Assembly (NCBI GenBank): GCA_021521415.1
Contig: JAIQDT010004228.1
Span: 1 to 64,000 of the forward strand
Direction of reading: 5' to 3'
From: Bidens hawaiensis
Lineage: Eukaryota > Streptophyta > Magnoliopsida > Asterales > Asteraceae
DNA: 64,000 nt
Shown here: in pieces, positions 1 to 11,128 of the stretch
How positions within the stretch are numbered: the stretch's first letter is position 1
Layout of the letters: each line of letters opens with the position of its first letter
Translations under genes and position numbers: made by a program
Notes under the pieces: model-generated
The model's input: the letters and a program-made list of their open reading frames with translations, nothing else
What the model was told of the DNA's origin: nothing
Database searches by the model: none

Positions 1-55
1 ACCTAAAGTAAACCTTCAAGAACCTGAACATCATTTTGCTTTTCTATGTGCTTTC

Positions 56-1276
56 ATGACATCATACGAACAATTGGTGGGTAGCAAAATTACCACTAGT
101 GATCTAACCGATGAAGATTATGATCAAATTGATCCTGATGATCTTGAATTGATGGATCTAAAATGGAATATGGCTATGATTGTGCGAAAGGTCAAGAAGT
201 TCATGCAAAGAACAGGGAAAGATCTTCCAACTTTGAATAAACGAGTTGGTTTTGATAAGTTGAAAGTTAAATGCTACAACTGCGAGGACTTTGGTCATTT
301 TGCCAAAGAATGTGACAAGCCAAGAAAAGAATATTCCGGTCCACGCAATGCTGAGAGATCACAAGGAAAGAGTTCATCGGGAAATGATCAAGGCAAAAGG
401 AGTTCCTCTGAAGGAGATAAGAACAAGTTAAACAACAATCAAGCTCTTGTCGCTAAAGAAGGGGTTGATTGGTAACAAAGGATGTTGGGGAATCAAGCCA
501 ACCTTGCGGTATTTGAACCAGTTGAACAATTTGAAGATGCAAGCAGTGATCAAGTATCTGAAGAGAGTGACACATCAGACTCTGAGACTGATTCTTATCA
601 AAGTTCATCTGATAACTCAACTGTGCAAGCCAAATCTGACAATTCAAATTCTGATCACATTGAATCTTATGCTTGCATGGCTAAGTTTGACGAGGTATGT
701 CCTGAACCTCAAGTTAATGTAACTGAACCTTTAAATGTTGTGTTAGATTGTTCTGAATGTGCAGAAATCAAATCTAAACTAGAAATCTCTTTAACTCAGA
801 ACAGTTCTCTCACAAAAGAGCTTTTTATGATCAATGAATGCTATAAACAGAAATCAAAATTACTAGAACAATCAACTTTAAAAATCCAAAAACTGTCTGA
901 AAGCAATCATGATCTAAAAGCTGAGGTTCAATGTAAGATTATAGTGGTTGAACAACATTTTCAAGAGATTCTTAGACTCCGAACCTGCATTTCTAAACTA
1001 GAAAATGAAATTCTGGAATTGAAAAATAAACTTGGAAAATTTCGAGATTCCTCGTTTTTGTTAAATGAAATAAATGAAGTTAATAATTCCCACAAGAAAA
1101 ATGGGAAAGCAGGTTTAGGGTTTGTTGAGATTCCTCCTCCCTTTAAAGAAGATTACTGTAGCATTCCAGACATTAAACAATGTCCTGAAGTGATTACAGT
1201 TGAACCTGAAAGTGTTGATCAAACCAAATCAACTCAAGAACCGATTCACATTAAAGTAACTCCATTTTTACCATAA
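56..1276 (+). pseudogene. copia gag fragment: CCHC knuckle and coiled-coil spacer
   Basis: The first open part (56-475) ends in a classic retroviral zinc knuckle, C-Y-N-C-x4-H-x4-C (about residues 74-87), followed by a basic Ser/Lys-rich tail. An in-frame TAA at 473-475 interrupts it, and the same frame continues at 482. The second part is acidic and Ser-rich, then strongly helical with Leu/Ile heptads (roughly residues 95-200 of that part), suggesting a coiled coil. Gag forms the virus-like particle and the knuckle binds element RNA (family knowledge). The reading frame is lost near 1265. Coding-like sequence continues in another frame to about 1524. Confidence 0.8.
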
Positions 1277-1745
1277 GTGAAAAAGATGGTTCTGTTGAGG
1301 AGTTAGTTGAACAAAATGAGATTGTCAATAATAAGAATATTCCTACTGACAATTACATTTTATGTGAACCTGAAGAATTTGAACAGGCAGTCTATGGTTC
1401 AAAATCTTTGGGTGAAACTTCTAAGGTTAATTCTAAGGTTTCACCTAATGTATCTCAATTAGACAAACCTTCTGTGTCTGATGAGGATTTGATGAGATTT
1501 ATAAATCCTCAACCAAAATCTTAAGCGGAAAGATTTTTAAATTAAAAGGTCTTTCAAAAGTTTTTTCAGATAAGGAAGTTCCTCTGAATCTTCTTAATCC
1601 AGAATTAATTGAAAGTATTTTTCAGGATGACACTTCAGAAGTCACTAAACTTGAACAACAATTTACCAAATCCAAAATTAAAAATGTTCAAGAAAAGTCA
1701 AAGAACACCACATTTAAACCCATAAAATTTGTCAAATCATCTGAG
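1277..1745 (+). pseudogene. Frameshifted continuation of copia gag spacer
   Basis: After the frame break near 1265 a Glu/Val/Asn-rich reading frame runs to a stop near 1524, and a Lys/Phe-rich frame follows, leading into the open frame at 1746. Both look like pieces of the same gag-pol spacer. No catalytic motif is visible. Confidence 0.5.
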
Positions 1746-2306
1746 ATGGAGAATTCATCTAATTCTACCAATCTAGTATTTTTTTTTCAAAATAAAAGGG
1801 GATTTAAATCTACTGGTACAAAGAAAGTGTCATTTGAAGAATCCAAAACTAAGATTCAACCTGTGCAGGAAAATCAATCTAGTGGTTCACTACATAAGTC
1901 TTTAGATTCACGCTTATGTTTTAAATGTGATGAACCGGGACATGTTTCTAAAAAATGTAGAGCAAAGGTTGATGAGATCAAAATATCATCGAATTGTAAG
2001 ACTGAAATGAATGTTAAACCAAAAGAAAACCAAATTGATGAGAGTTTGATAATGTATTCTGATGTCAATCCAAGAAAATTTGTGAGGATTGAATCATTTA
2101 ATGTACCAAACAAATGTGTTGACCATGCTCAACCAATTTGTTTAAGCACTAATTCGGGAATTATCCGTGACGGGTACCTAAAGAAGAAAAAAAAGAAACC
2201 GGTCACATATTTTCAAGTTTCGAATACTAGTGTTAAATTATCCTTTTCTCCGAAAGTATCAAAGGGAGAGCCCAAGACTGAGGCTTGGGCTGCCTTTTTG
2301 AACTAA
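1746..2306 (+). pseudogene. copia gag C-terminal part with second CCHC knuckle
   Basis: This Lys/Ser-rich segment carries a second zinc knuckle, CFKCDEPGHVSKKC, about 1.6 kb after the first. A basic stretch follows, and the frame ends about 20 bp into the next open frame, which carries the protease. The overlap fits a one-base frameshift between gag and pol in this decayed copy. Two widely separated knuckles are unusual for short copia elements but are seen in SIRE-type gag. Confidence 0.75.
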
Positions 2307-3607
2307 TCATTTCCTTGTTTGTTCAGAGTTCATCCAGGTCCGGGTCTACTCACAAATGGATTTTGGATAGTGGATGTTCTAGGCATATTACTGGCAACCT
2401 AGATCTTCTGAATAATGTGAAAGATATTCAAGGAGGTTATGTTGCGTTTGCTGGTAACAATGGGGGAATGATTACGAAAGAAGGAGAAGTATCAAACGGC
2501 AAAGTGACGTTTGAAAAAGTAAATTATTGTGAGAAGGTGGATCACAATTTACTGAGTGTTTCTCAGATATGCGATAAAAAGTTTACCACCGTTTTCACAG
2601 ACAAGGAATGTGTTATCCTTCAACAGGGATATACGATTCCTGAAGATATGGTTGTCATGAGATCACCTCGATCGAATGATATTTATGTACTGGATATGAG
2701 TTACGATGTCAATGTTTCACTCTCAACTACATGCTTCATGTCTAAAGCTACCAAAAAGGAATCTATCCTTTGGCATCGACGCATGGGACACATTCACATA
2801 CGCAAGATGAATTTTCTTATTTCAAATGAGTTGGTGGATGGTGTATCCCTTAAAAATTTCAAGATCAATGATCATTGCGTTGCGTGCAAGAAGGAGAAAC
2901 AAAAGAAGAAATCACATCCAAGAAAGTCACCCAACACGATTGTTACTCCATTAGAACGACTTCATATGGATCTCTTTGGTCCAGTGAATCGTGCTAGCAT
3001 TGCGGGAGACTTATACTATTTGGTAGTGACTGATGATTTCTCACATTACTCATGGGTATTATTTATGGGATCGAAAGATCAGACACCTATCTTAATTCAG
3101 AATCTAATTACTAAGAATGAATCACTTTACAAACTGAAAGTGAGACGAATTCGTAGTGACAATAGAACTGAATTTAAGAATAATGTATTGGATTTCTTCT
3201 GCATTCAGAAAGGAATTCATCGTGAATTCAGTGCACCTTATGTTCATCAACAAAATGGTGTATCTGAAAGAAAGAATCGTACATTGATTGAAGCTGCAAG
3301 AACAATGCTCGCTGATTCAAAGCTACCCGTTCAATTCTGGAACGAAGCTGTGAACACAGCGTGTTATACTATGAATCGCGTACTAACAGTAAATAAGTTC
3401 AAAAAGACAAGTTATGAGCTTCTGAACAATCGTAAACCGAACATAAAATATTTGGAACCATTCGGGTGTCCGTGTACTGTATTAAAGAGAGATGCTGGAA
3501 ATTTTGATGAAAAGGGGTTTGAAGGTTACTTTTTGGGATACAATTCTCCTAAGAAACGAATCTTCAATATCTCTTCGGGGGTGTGTGGAAGAATGGTATC
3601 ACGTTGA
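2285..3607 (+). pseudogene. copia protease and integrase
   Basis: The N-terminal part has the aspartic protease site WILDSGCSRHITGN (D-S-G). Next come the integrase zinc-binding HHCC residues (WHRRMGH ... CVACKK) and the rve catalytic core: first Asp in HMDLFGPV, second in RSDNRTEF, and the Glu region in GVSERKNRTLIEAARTM. This order, PR then INT upstream of RT, is the copia arrangement. The integrase joins element cDNA to host DNA. The frame breaks near 3600, just before the variable linker to RT. All catalytic positions look conserved despite the broken frame. Confidence 0.9.
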
Positions 3608-4358
3608 TTGCCAAAGTTATACTACTCCGCCAACTGGTACAGGTCCCGACAGGATGTTCGATTACGATGGTTTATTTAATTCATTTACGTTAGTGGTTGC
3701 AGAAGTACATGAAGATCTTATTAGATCTTATCTGGAAGAACAATGTCTTCCGATGTCAAGGTCTTCTTCAGTTGATGTGAATGACTCTCCTAATGTATCA
3801 GTAACGTCGAATGAAGTGTCTGAATCTTCTGATGATGCTGATTTCGTGGATTCATCGTCAGTACCCTTGGATGATGCTCCAGAAACAAACGAGCCAATTC
3901 AAATTGTTGTTGAATCACCGACTGTCTCTTTAGACACAGCAGAGGAAAATATAACCAATTTAGGTGATAACGTATCTGTCCCTACCAATCCTTCGTTAAG
4001 GATTCATTCAAGTCATCCACAGGAACAAATAATTGGTGATGTGAACGATGGGGTTCGAACAAGACACCAATTAGCTAATGTATGTGATGATCAAGTTGAT
4101 TGTAACGTATTTCCTACCGAGGATTCGATAGTTTGTGCTTATGCAGATTTGCACTCTTCTGGTATCCTAAGTATTGCACAATACACCTGCTTCCTATCAC
4201 AGATAGAACCAACAAGTGTCGCAATGGCACTCAAGGAACTGTCTTGGGTTGAAGCTATGCAGGAGGAGCTGCAACAGTTCATACGACTGGGTGTATGGGA
4301 CTTAATTAATAAACTCGATCGCGTGAAAAAGGCGATTCCATCTAAATGGGTCTTTTAA
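3604..4358 (+). pseudogene. copia integrase-RT linker and RT N-terminus
   Basis: The coding frame after the break at about 3600 (open from 3492) gives an acidic Ser/Asp/Val-rich linker and then the typical RT entry: TRHQLAN, a region around SWVEAMQEELQQF, and IPSKWVF. It ends in a stop, while homologous sequence continues in another frame from about 4356 (CKKDDRG...), so a frameshift splits the RT here. Confidence 0.8.
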
Positions 4359-5346
4359 GTGCAAAAAGGACGACCGCGGGGTAATCGTGAGAAACAAGGC
4401 ACGATTGGTCGTACTTGGTTATAATCAACAAGAAGGCATAGATTACACCGAAGTATATGCTCCGGTTGCACGACTGGTGGCTATACGTATCTTTCTTGCC
4501 TATGCAGCCTATAAGAACTTTAAGGTTTATCAAATGGACGTGAAATCGGCGTTCTTGAATGGAGCGATTCATGAGGAAGTGTATGTAAAGCAGCCTCCAG
4601 GTTTCGAGGATCCAGACTTTCCAGAGCATGTTTATCGATTAAACAAAGCTCTTTATGGTTTACACCATGCCCCGAGAGCCTGGTACAGCACGTTGGCTGA
4701 CCATCTGCTAGAGAGTGGATTCACGAGAGGGACTGTGGATTGTACATTATTTTTTAATAACGTGGGTGATGATTTGATCCTCGTCCAAATCTATGTGGAC
4801 GACATAATTTTTGGTTTGACGAACGACAGCTTGTGTAAAGATTTTGAAAAGCCGATGCAAACCAAATTCGAGATGAGCTCGATGGGAAAGATGAACTTTT
4901 TCTTAGGATTGCAAGTTCACCGGTCTGATTATGGGATCTTTATCCATCAGACGAAATATGTGAACGATGTCTTGAGCCGATTCAAGATATCTGACGGCAA
5001 AATTCCTTCGACACCTCTTCCCGTGGGTCACAATTTATCACCGGATGAATTGGAGGATACCGTTGATCCAACCCTATATCGTGTTATGATTGGTTCTCTC
5101 ATGTATTTGACTGTATCGCGACCTGATATTATGTTTGCTGTTTGTTTGTGTGCTAGGTACCAATCGAGTCCCCGAGTGACTCACCTGGCAGCAGTAAAGC
5201 GCATCTTACATTATCTGAGGGGAAATCCAGGCATCGGGTTATGGTATCCCAAAGATGATAAGTTTGATCTCACCGCTTTACTGATTCGGACGACGGAGGA
5301 TGCAAAATCAATTTCAAGTCTACAACAGCGGGATGTCAATTTTTAG
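4355..5346 (+). pseudogene. copia reverse transcriptase
   Basis: The frame contains [21 protein letters not shown], the catalytic [11 protein letters not shown], the PPGFEDP block, the [14 protein letters not shown] block and the polymerase active site IYVDDIIF, then [18 protein letters not shown] near the RT/RNase H junction. These are the ordered RT blocks of plant copia elements. The open frame ends about 60 residues after that junction and RNase H continues in another frame. Confidence 0.9.
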
Positions 5347-5645
5347 GAAACCAGCTTGTTTCCTGGCAGTGTAAGAAGCAAACAACGGTCTCAACTTCAA
5401 CAGCCGAAGCGAAGTATGTGGCGGCCTCTAGTTGCTGTTCACAGGTTCTCTGGATCCAGCAACACTTGCGGGATTACAGTTTGAAGATTCTTACTACTCC
5501 TATTTATATTGATAATTCTGCTGCAATTTCAATCACCAAAAATCCGGTTCACCATTCGAAAACCAAACACATTGAAATCCGTTATCACTTCATACGTGAT
5601 TGTTTTGAAAAGAAACTAATATCAATTGACAAAACACGTTTTTAA
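5347..5645 (+). pseudogene. copia RNase H C-terminal part
   Basis: The reading frames here carry QTTVSTSTAEAKYVAASSCCSQ and PIYIDNSAAISITKNP...HSKTKHIEIRYHFIRD, the usual C-terminal RNase H blocks of copia pol (E in TAEAKY, D in IDNSAA). It ends in a TAA at 5643-5645, close to the expected end of pol. Confidence 0.85.
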
Positions 5646-6425
5646 TATCTGCTGGGTATAAATGGTTTAAAAATTTTAAAAGAGATTCAAAAGCTTGGTT
5701 AAATTATTTTATTTCTTGTTTTGTTTCGATTTTTGTCGTTTTTAGGGGGAGAAAATATAAAAACCAAAAATATTGTGTTTTCAGCTTGTACAGAGAAAAT
5801 TAAAAACTCCAAAAACATTCAAATATTGAAAATTTTCAAAAACAATGAAAAATGCTCCTCAAAATGAGTTTTGAAGCAAAAAGGGAAAATGATAGTACAT
5901 TGACGGGATTGATCTAGTACATGAATAAACTAGATTAAAAATTACCGTAAGGCCAACAATATGATATGCGAAGATAGGCTTGACAGACTATATAGGAACT
6001 GATAAGATATAAAGATAATGAATACCGAACCTAGTGGAATTACATCTTTAAAGATTGATACTATATCTGAGTTAAGAAAAGTCAAAAGTCAAAAGGATTA
6101 CTGTGTGTGCATGCTTTCATTTTTGAAGAAAATTTTGCTTTGTTTTTATTTTATTTTGCAAAGAAATTCAACTTTATTTTTATTCAAATATTGGATCCTC
6201 TCCTGCGATAAGATTATCCGACCTGAGGGTTAATATTTGAGTATTCTGTTTTTTTTTTCTTGATGTTTCGTATAAAATCTTGGACTTTCTCCGCGCGATA
6301 ATATGGGATTATCCGAATTGAGAGTTAAGATTTTATGCAACTTCAACTTATTTTTTTCTTTTTATATTGTTGAAATGGAACCTTATCTGCGTGTAGTAAT
6401 ACCGATTTTAAGGGAAAATGTTGAC
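5646..6425 (+). repeat. copia 3' non-coding region with PPT-like tract and hairpin repeats
   Basis: A purine tract (AGGGGGAGAAAA, from 5744) follows the pol end, as expected for a polypurine primer. The rest is AT-rich with no credible ORF. Three related units near 6185-6239, 6272-6336 and 6369-6430 share a core like TCTCCTGCGATAA...TTATCCG and a GAGGGTTA-like tail. The first two are flanked by inverted arms (CAAATATT/AATATTTG; ATAAAATCTT/AAGATTTTAT), so they can fold as hairpins. Confidence 0.6.
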
Positions 6426-6945
6426 ATTCTACTTTATTTTCCTTTTATTATTTTTGCATGAGTTACAGTTAATCAAAATTTGGAAAATCAAAGAAAAACG
6501 TACATGTGATATTCACTGTATAAGAGATAGAAATGTTATATCTGATTGATGGGGTCCACATATGGTTTTGTGCCTAATTAAACCAAATTAAAGCATATCA
6601 TAAAGTTTCCGACAAGTCTGTGAAAAGTTTAAGAGGACAATTATATCTACAATCATCGTTGGATTACGTGTATAATAATCATCGAAATTGAAGTGTTACT
6701 TAGTGACATTTTTGTCAATATGATTCCCTGCACAACTCACAAACATATGTACTGCTTTATTAGTATAGTTTTATATTCTTGTTTGTCATTTGTTAATTGA
6801 AAATTTTAGAAAATCTAAAAAGATTTTATTTCTTTTTCATTTCTGCTTTAGTTTTGATTTACCAAGCTAGCGAATAATTCAAAAGAAAAAGATTGATCCC
6901 CAAAATTTTTAAGTTAATCGTGCTTAATGTAAGTTACAACTGGTA
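6426..6945 (+). other. AT-rich non-coding stretch, possible LTR
   Basis: No ORF. It starts after AAGGGAAAATGTTGACATTC, which could be a PPT followed by an LTR start, and ends before a PBS-like TGGTATCAG at about 6949. That fits an LTR of roughly 525 bp. I could not match it to the LTR-like block at 11129, so the assignment is tentative. Confidence 0.3.
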
Positions 6946-6948
6946 TCA

Positions 6949-6957
6949 GTTGTGATT
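6949..6957 (+). other. Primer-binding-site-like motif
   Basis: TGGTATCAG matches the first bases of the initiator-Met tRNA PBS (TGGTATCAGAGC) used by many plant LTR elements, then diverges. It lies upstream of the leader and long ORF of the next element, where a PBS is expected. Confidence 0.4.
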
Positions 6958-7104
6958 TTAACGTAAAAATCCGTTTAAGTTAAGTATTACCGATCAATGG
7001 TGATTGGGTATCTTAATGTATGCAATAAAAATATAAATTGGATTTAATTGAATATTTAAATAGTTGTTTAAAACCCTAATTGGTTTTAAATATTATTAAT
7101 TCCT

Positions 7105-7985
7105 TAATGAGAATTTTGTCTCATTCGCTAAGAATAATGGTGATTTGTTAAAATGGTTTAACGAATGTAAAGCCATTCGTTATTTAATCATAACGAATGA
7201 GTTTCTCATTCGTTATCAAGACATTCGCTTCTGTTATGCATAACGAATGGATGACATTCGTCTAAACATTTAACGAATGGAATTTTTTAATCTATCATTC
7301 GTTAAGAGTTAACGAATGACTTCTTTATTCGTTAAAATGCTAACGAATAAGAGGAATTAATGTAAGATTCATTAAAATTTTAACGAATGTGAATAGTATT
7401 CGTTTAAAAACCTTGACGAATCAGGATCATAAGTTAACGAATGAGGCCTTTCGTTAGTTCAAATTTGAACGAATGACCTAGGGGTATGTGAAATTATTGG
7501 GGTTTATAATCCCAAAGTCAAACGAATGTCGTTTCATTCGCCATTTTCCTATTTCACTATCACCCTAAACGAACTATTGCAATTTTTTTTTCCAAACTCA
7601 TTTGCTTGCTTATTGCCAAAATTGATTAACATCTTTACATTCTACAAGTATTAATGATCACAATGATATCAGATTCAAGGGTTTTCATCGTTGTTTTATG
7701 GGTTAATTGATTAATTGAAAATCTGAATTTGAATCTAGCTGTTAACCAATTAGAAAATTCTTAATTGATTAAATTCTGGATAAATGACAAATGACTAGTG
7801 GTTTAAGCAGGATTCCGATCATTGTTGATAAGGTTAATTCGTAATTGTGATGGATAATCAACGGTTTCGACGGTGATGTTCGTCGAAACCGAATGGAACA
7901 TGGAACATGGATAATGTTTAACGAATGTCCTATTCGTCTAAATCATTTTAATGAATGAGATAGACATTCGTTAAATCAGTATTAT
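7105..7985 (+). repeat. ACGAATG / CATTCGT motif cluster in element leader
   Basis: About 25 copies of AACGAATG or its reverse complement CATTCGTT (some with a base change) occur in both orientations, often facing each other 10-30 bp apart so that adjacent pairs can form short hairpins. Spacers are not conserved. A smaller group lies at 7918-7978, just before the ATG at 8026. Confidence 0.8.
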
Positions 7986-8025
7986 ATTATTAAATATTTT
8001 ACTAATATTTGTTTGTTGAACAGAT

Positions 8026-9187
8026 ATGGCTAACAAGAATATTCAAAACCCTGGTCCCGAGCAACAACCAGCAGATAATCCAGTGCTACCGCCTGAGGTT
8101 CAAGCTGAACCTGTTCAAGCTCCTGTGATACTATCATGGAACAAAAGTCACAACATATGTGCCTATCTTGAGCCGAATTTTGAAGACTCTCCAATATTCG
8201 GGGGCATGATTAGTTTTTTGACACGCTCGAGAATTTACAAGGCGATCTCGACTCGTGCGGTTGTCTATCAGAAGATAATTCGTGAATTATGGAATATTGC
8301 CAGACTTAATGAAGTTGAAAATCAAATTGAGGCATTAATTCAAGGAAGACGGGTGGTGATTGATGTGGGCGTAATCAGAGATTCATTAGGGTTTAATGAC
8401 ACAATCGATGATAGATGTGAGCTTGATAGAGCATTGATACGTGAATTATTTGGAAGGGTAAAGTATAACGGTGATCTGGGAAAGTCAATGTATAACAAAG
8501 TAAACTTGTGTGAACAATACAAGTATTTGCTTCATGTATTGATTCATTGCCTCGGCAGACGTAAAGGTGGAATTTATGAATGCAGGGTGATGCTGCAGTC
8601 TGCTTTCGTTGCACTTGTTCTGAATAAAACATTCAACTTTTCTGAATTGGTTTATTATCATTTGAAAGAGAACATTTCGAGCCATCTAGTTTCTAATGTA
8701 TCCTCGATTTCTGCAAATGATGATCAATGATTTGGTGTCGGACTTGGAGAAAGATCAAGCTGATATTATGAAGCTTGAACACTTTAACGAAGAAACTATG
8801 AGACGGTTGAGATCTTATAGAGGGCAGAGTCTGGCAGATCGACCTAAGTTCAAACGTTTGATTGGTCATTTGGTCAATATTGATTATGTTGCACCATCTA
8901 ATGATCGTTGGATTCACGACGATTCTGATTCAGAACGTGAAGGTGGTGATGGTGGAAATGATGGTGGAGATGATGGTGGTAATGGTGATCCAGGACCACA
9001 AGTCGAGTTAAGTTATGAACATAAACGTAAGCGTAAAGGGAAAAAACCAATGGTGGAAAGGGGGGAGAAACCCAAGAAACAACGGATTAGAAGGGGTTCA
9101 GTTATAGAGATACCTAGTCAACTGTTTGAGCCGTCTACTGTTGTTTCTGCTTTAGTTATTCCTGCTACTGCTTCTCCAGCTCAATAG
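8026..9187 (+). pseudogene. Non-autonomous element ORF, N-terminal part (unknown gag-like protein)
   Basis: The ATG at 8026 opens a Pro/Gln-rich N-terminus, then a helical domain containing NKSHNICAYLEPNFED, IYKAISTRAVVYQKIIRELW and VVIDVGVIRDSLGF. This pattern recurs in Asteraceae retroelement ORFs of unknown function and may be capsid-like (inference). A frameshift near 8690-8700 moves the frame; the second part continues with YPRFLQMMIND, an acidic Gly/Asp run and a basic RKRKGKK patch that could be a nuclear localisation or nucleic-acid-binding region. An in-frame TAG ends it at 9187, and the frame resumes directly after. No zinc knuckle or enzyme motif is visible. Confidence 0.6.
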
Positions 9188-9678
9188 AGAATTCCACGAT
9201 CTCCTACTCCTACTCCAATTATAGATTTTCCTCGTTCTTCGACACCTGTGCAAATGCCTACTTCTCCTATGCCTCCAACGATGACATTGATTACTACTGC
9301 ACGACCAGATCCTGTATTTGGTGATATTCTTCAGACGGTTTTAGCAAGTATGCCTACACTGCATCCTGCTACTCATGTTACACCGACACAATTGCCGAGA
9401 CCTGAGCATTCGTTTATGACATTTACTCGTCCTCAGGGTCCGTTGCAACCAGTTCATCCAAATGTCTTTGGCTTGAATCTTCAGACTCAATGGTTTCATA
9501 TGATGAATCTGTTGCATCTTCAACAGAGTCAAATGCAAGCTGATAGAGTGGCCCATTAGTTAGCACAACGAAATTTTTTGCGTCATATTCAGTTCACTCA
9601 ACGTGAAAACAGGGAACTTAAAGCCCTTATTGCTGCTCAGGGGAGAGATTGGATAAATAGGATGAGATCGTTCTTCAG
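9188..9678 (+). pseudogene. Non-autonomous element ORF, central Pro/Thr-rich part
   Basis: The same frame continues past the TAG at 9185-9187 as a Pro/Thr/Met-rich, probably disordered segment, then HMMNLLHLQQSQMQ. A second in-frame TAG falls at 9557-9559. Beyond it a short Gln/Arg-rich helical stretch (FTQRENRELKALIAAQG) leads to a frameshift near 9670. It appears to be a linker of the long ORF, not a separate gene. Confidence 0.5.
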
Positions 9679-11103
9679 TTGACATGTAAAGAAGATGAGT
9701 TAAAGAAGTTAAAGAACAATGAAGATGATCAAGATGGTACAGGTGGTGGGGCAGATCAGCAACCGCGCGGAAGTTCCACACCGTCGGTAGTAAATAAGAC
9801 TGATGCGAATGCTGGCGGATCTGGAGATAATCAGTTGCAGATAGTACCGTACAAGGATTATACGAGAGCTAAACCAATAGATGTTATTCTAGCTAATATG
9901 CTTCTGTTTGTGGGAATGGATGGAGTTGTGTATAGTATGGTGAATGTGGATGAGATCGAAGAAGGTGAATTTGTTGATAATTCATTAACAAAAGAACAAA
10001 TTGCCTTGCTTCTGGATCTAAATGAGGAAGAGGTAGATGTGTTGGGAAAGAGTGTGGATGTGGATATTGAGTTTGAGGAAAGTAAGAATACAGGTATTCC
10101 TCGTAGGAATGGACCTGATTTTGATGAAGTGGAAGTAGAAGATGTTACTGTTGAGGAATATCCGGAGTTCTATACTGATAATAACAATGACTTAGGAATT
10201 CCATTTTTCACTACTGAGCACTTTGATGCAGCAGAACGTCGTTTGCGGGAAGAAAAAGATAAATTTAAAGCTGTTGAAACAAGTCACGTCTCTGTTACTG
10301 AGAAGAAGCGTAAACGTGCTTTGGATGGTATGTTTGAACATAATGTTGCAAAGATGAACAAGATGATCGAGACCTTTCGTTATCATGAACGAGAAGAAGT
10401 CAAAGTGGAAAAAGCTCGAGCATCAGCATACCAAATGAAGAAGTACAAGCCAGCTAAAGATGTAAGAGGTGATTTGGTGGCATGGCAGTTTGATTCAGAT
10501 CTTAAGGTATATATCGTGAAATGGGAACACGGTATTTATTACTTCAAGCGCCCACACGATATCTTATCTATGCCCAGATGGGATGTGAGAACACTAGCAA
10601 ACAGACCGTTCGTTAATCGTGGGAACGATCAGTGGGCTGGGTGGTTCTACAATCAATTATTACATGAAACCCGTTTCGGTTTCAAGTTTTTCAAGCCACA
10701 GGTGCCTACTCATAAGTACATTGATGAGATTGATACACGCACAGGCTGGAGAAAGATGATATTACAAGTAAAACCGCCATAGACAATGAAGAGGGCTCCA
10801 ATGAAGACATTTCCTCAGAGTCTGTTCACCTCGTTTAATTATTGGTACTACGACAATCATACAGGTGAAACGGTTATTGTATTCGGTCATGGTTCAAACA
10901 CGAAGACGATACGTGTTATTGATCCGATGTGGCTGGTTAACTTATCTGAGTCTGACAATGATGCATTATTTACAAGTCATATCAGGTTTGCTAACGTAAG
11001 CGATTACGAGCTTGCTATGCAGTTTCAGAAGGTTGTTAGAGTCTGTTACGCATACAAGATTCACAGTTGCATTGATTGGAAGACCAAGATGTTCCAGAGA
11101 TAA
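9679..11103 (+). pseudogene. Non-autonomous element ORF, C-terminal part (unknown)
   Basis: This open segment has an acidic domain (EIEEGEFVDN, LLLDLNEEEVDVLG), a charged helix (AAERRLREEKDKFKAVE, then KKRKRALDGMFEHNVAKMNKM) and an aromatic C-terminus (DLVAWQFDSDLKVYIVKWEH, YYFKRPHDILSMPRWDV). An in-frame TAG at 10780-10782 is followed in the same frame by a Trp/Tyr-rich tail to 11103. The C-terminal pattern is familiar from Asteraceae retroelement proteins, but I know of no assigned function. The stop lies about 15 bp before the PPT, the position expected of an element-encoded ORF. Confidence 0.55.
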
Positions 11104-11114
11104 ATGATAAAGAG

Positions 11115-11125
11115 CTCAAGACGAG
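11115..11125 (+). other. Polypurine tract of the non-autonomous element
   Basis: The purine-rich AAGACGAGGGGGAG lies directly before the LTR-like start TTTGTTGATATATG and about 15 bp after the last stop codon of the ORF. Confidence 0.6.
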
Positions 11126-11128
11126 GGG

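Larger units (their letters stand above)
1..6425 (+). mobile_element. Degenerate SIRE-type Ty1/copia LTR retrotransposon, 5' end outside window
   Basis: Domains run in copia order on the + strand: gag with CCHC knuckle, coiled-coil spacer, second CCHC knuckle, protease, integrase, reverse transcriptase, RNase H. Integrase before RT defines Ty1/copia. The two distant knuckles and long coiled-coil gag region resemble the SIRE/Maximus lineage (family knowledge). Several stops and frameshifts (near 473, 1265, 2290, 3600, 4355, 5345) make it a dead copy. No 5' LTR is in the window. A PPT-like tract lies after RNase H (5744), but a 3' LTR was not delimited, so the right end is approximate. Confidence 0.85.
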
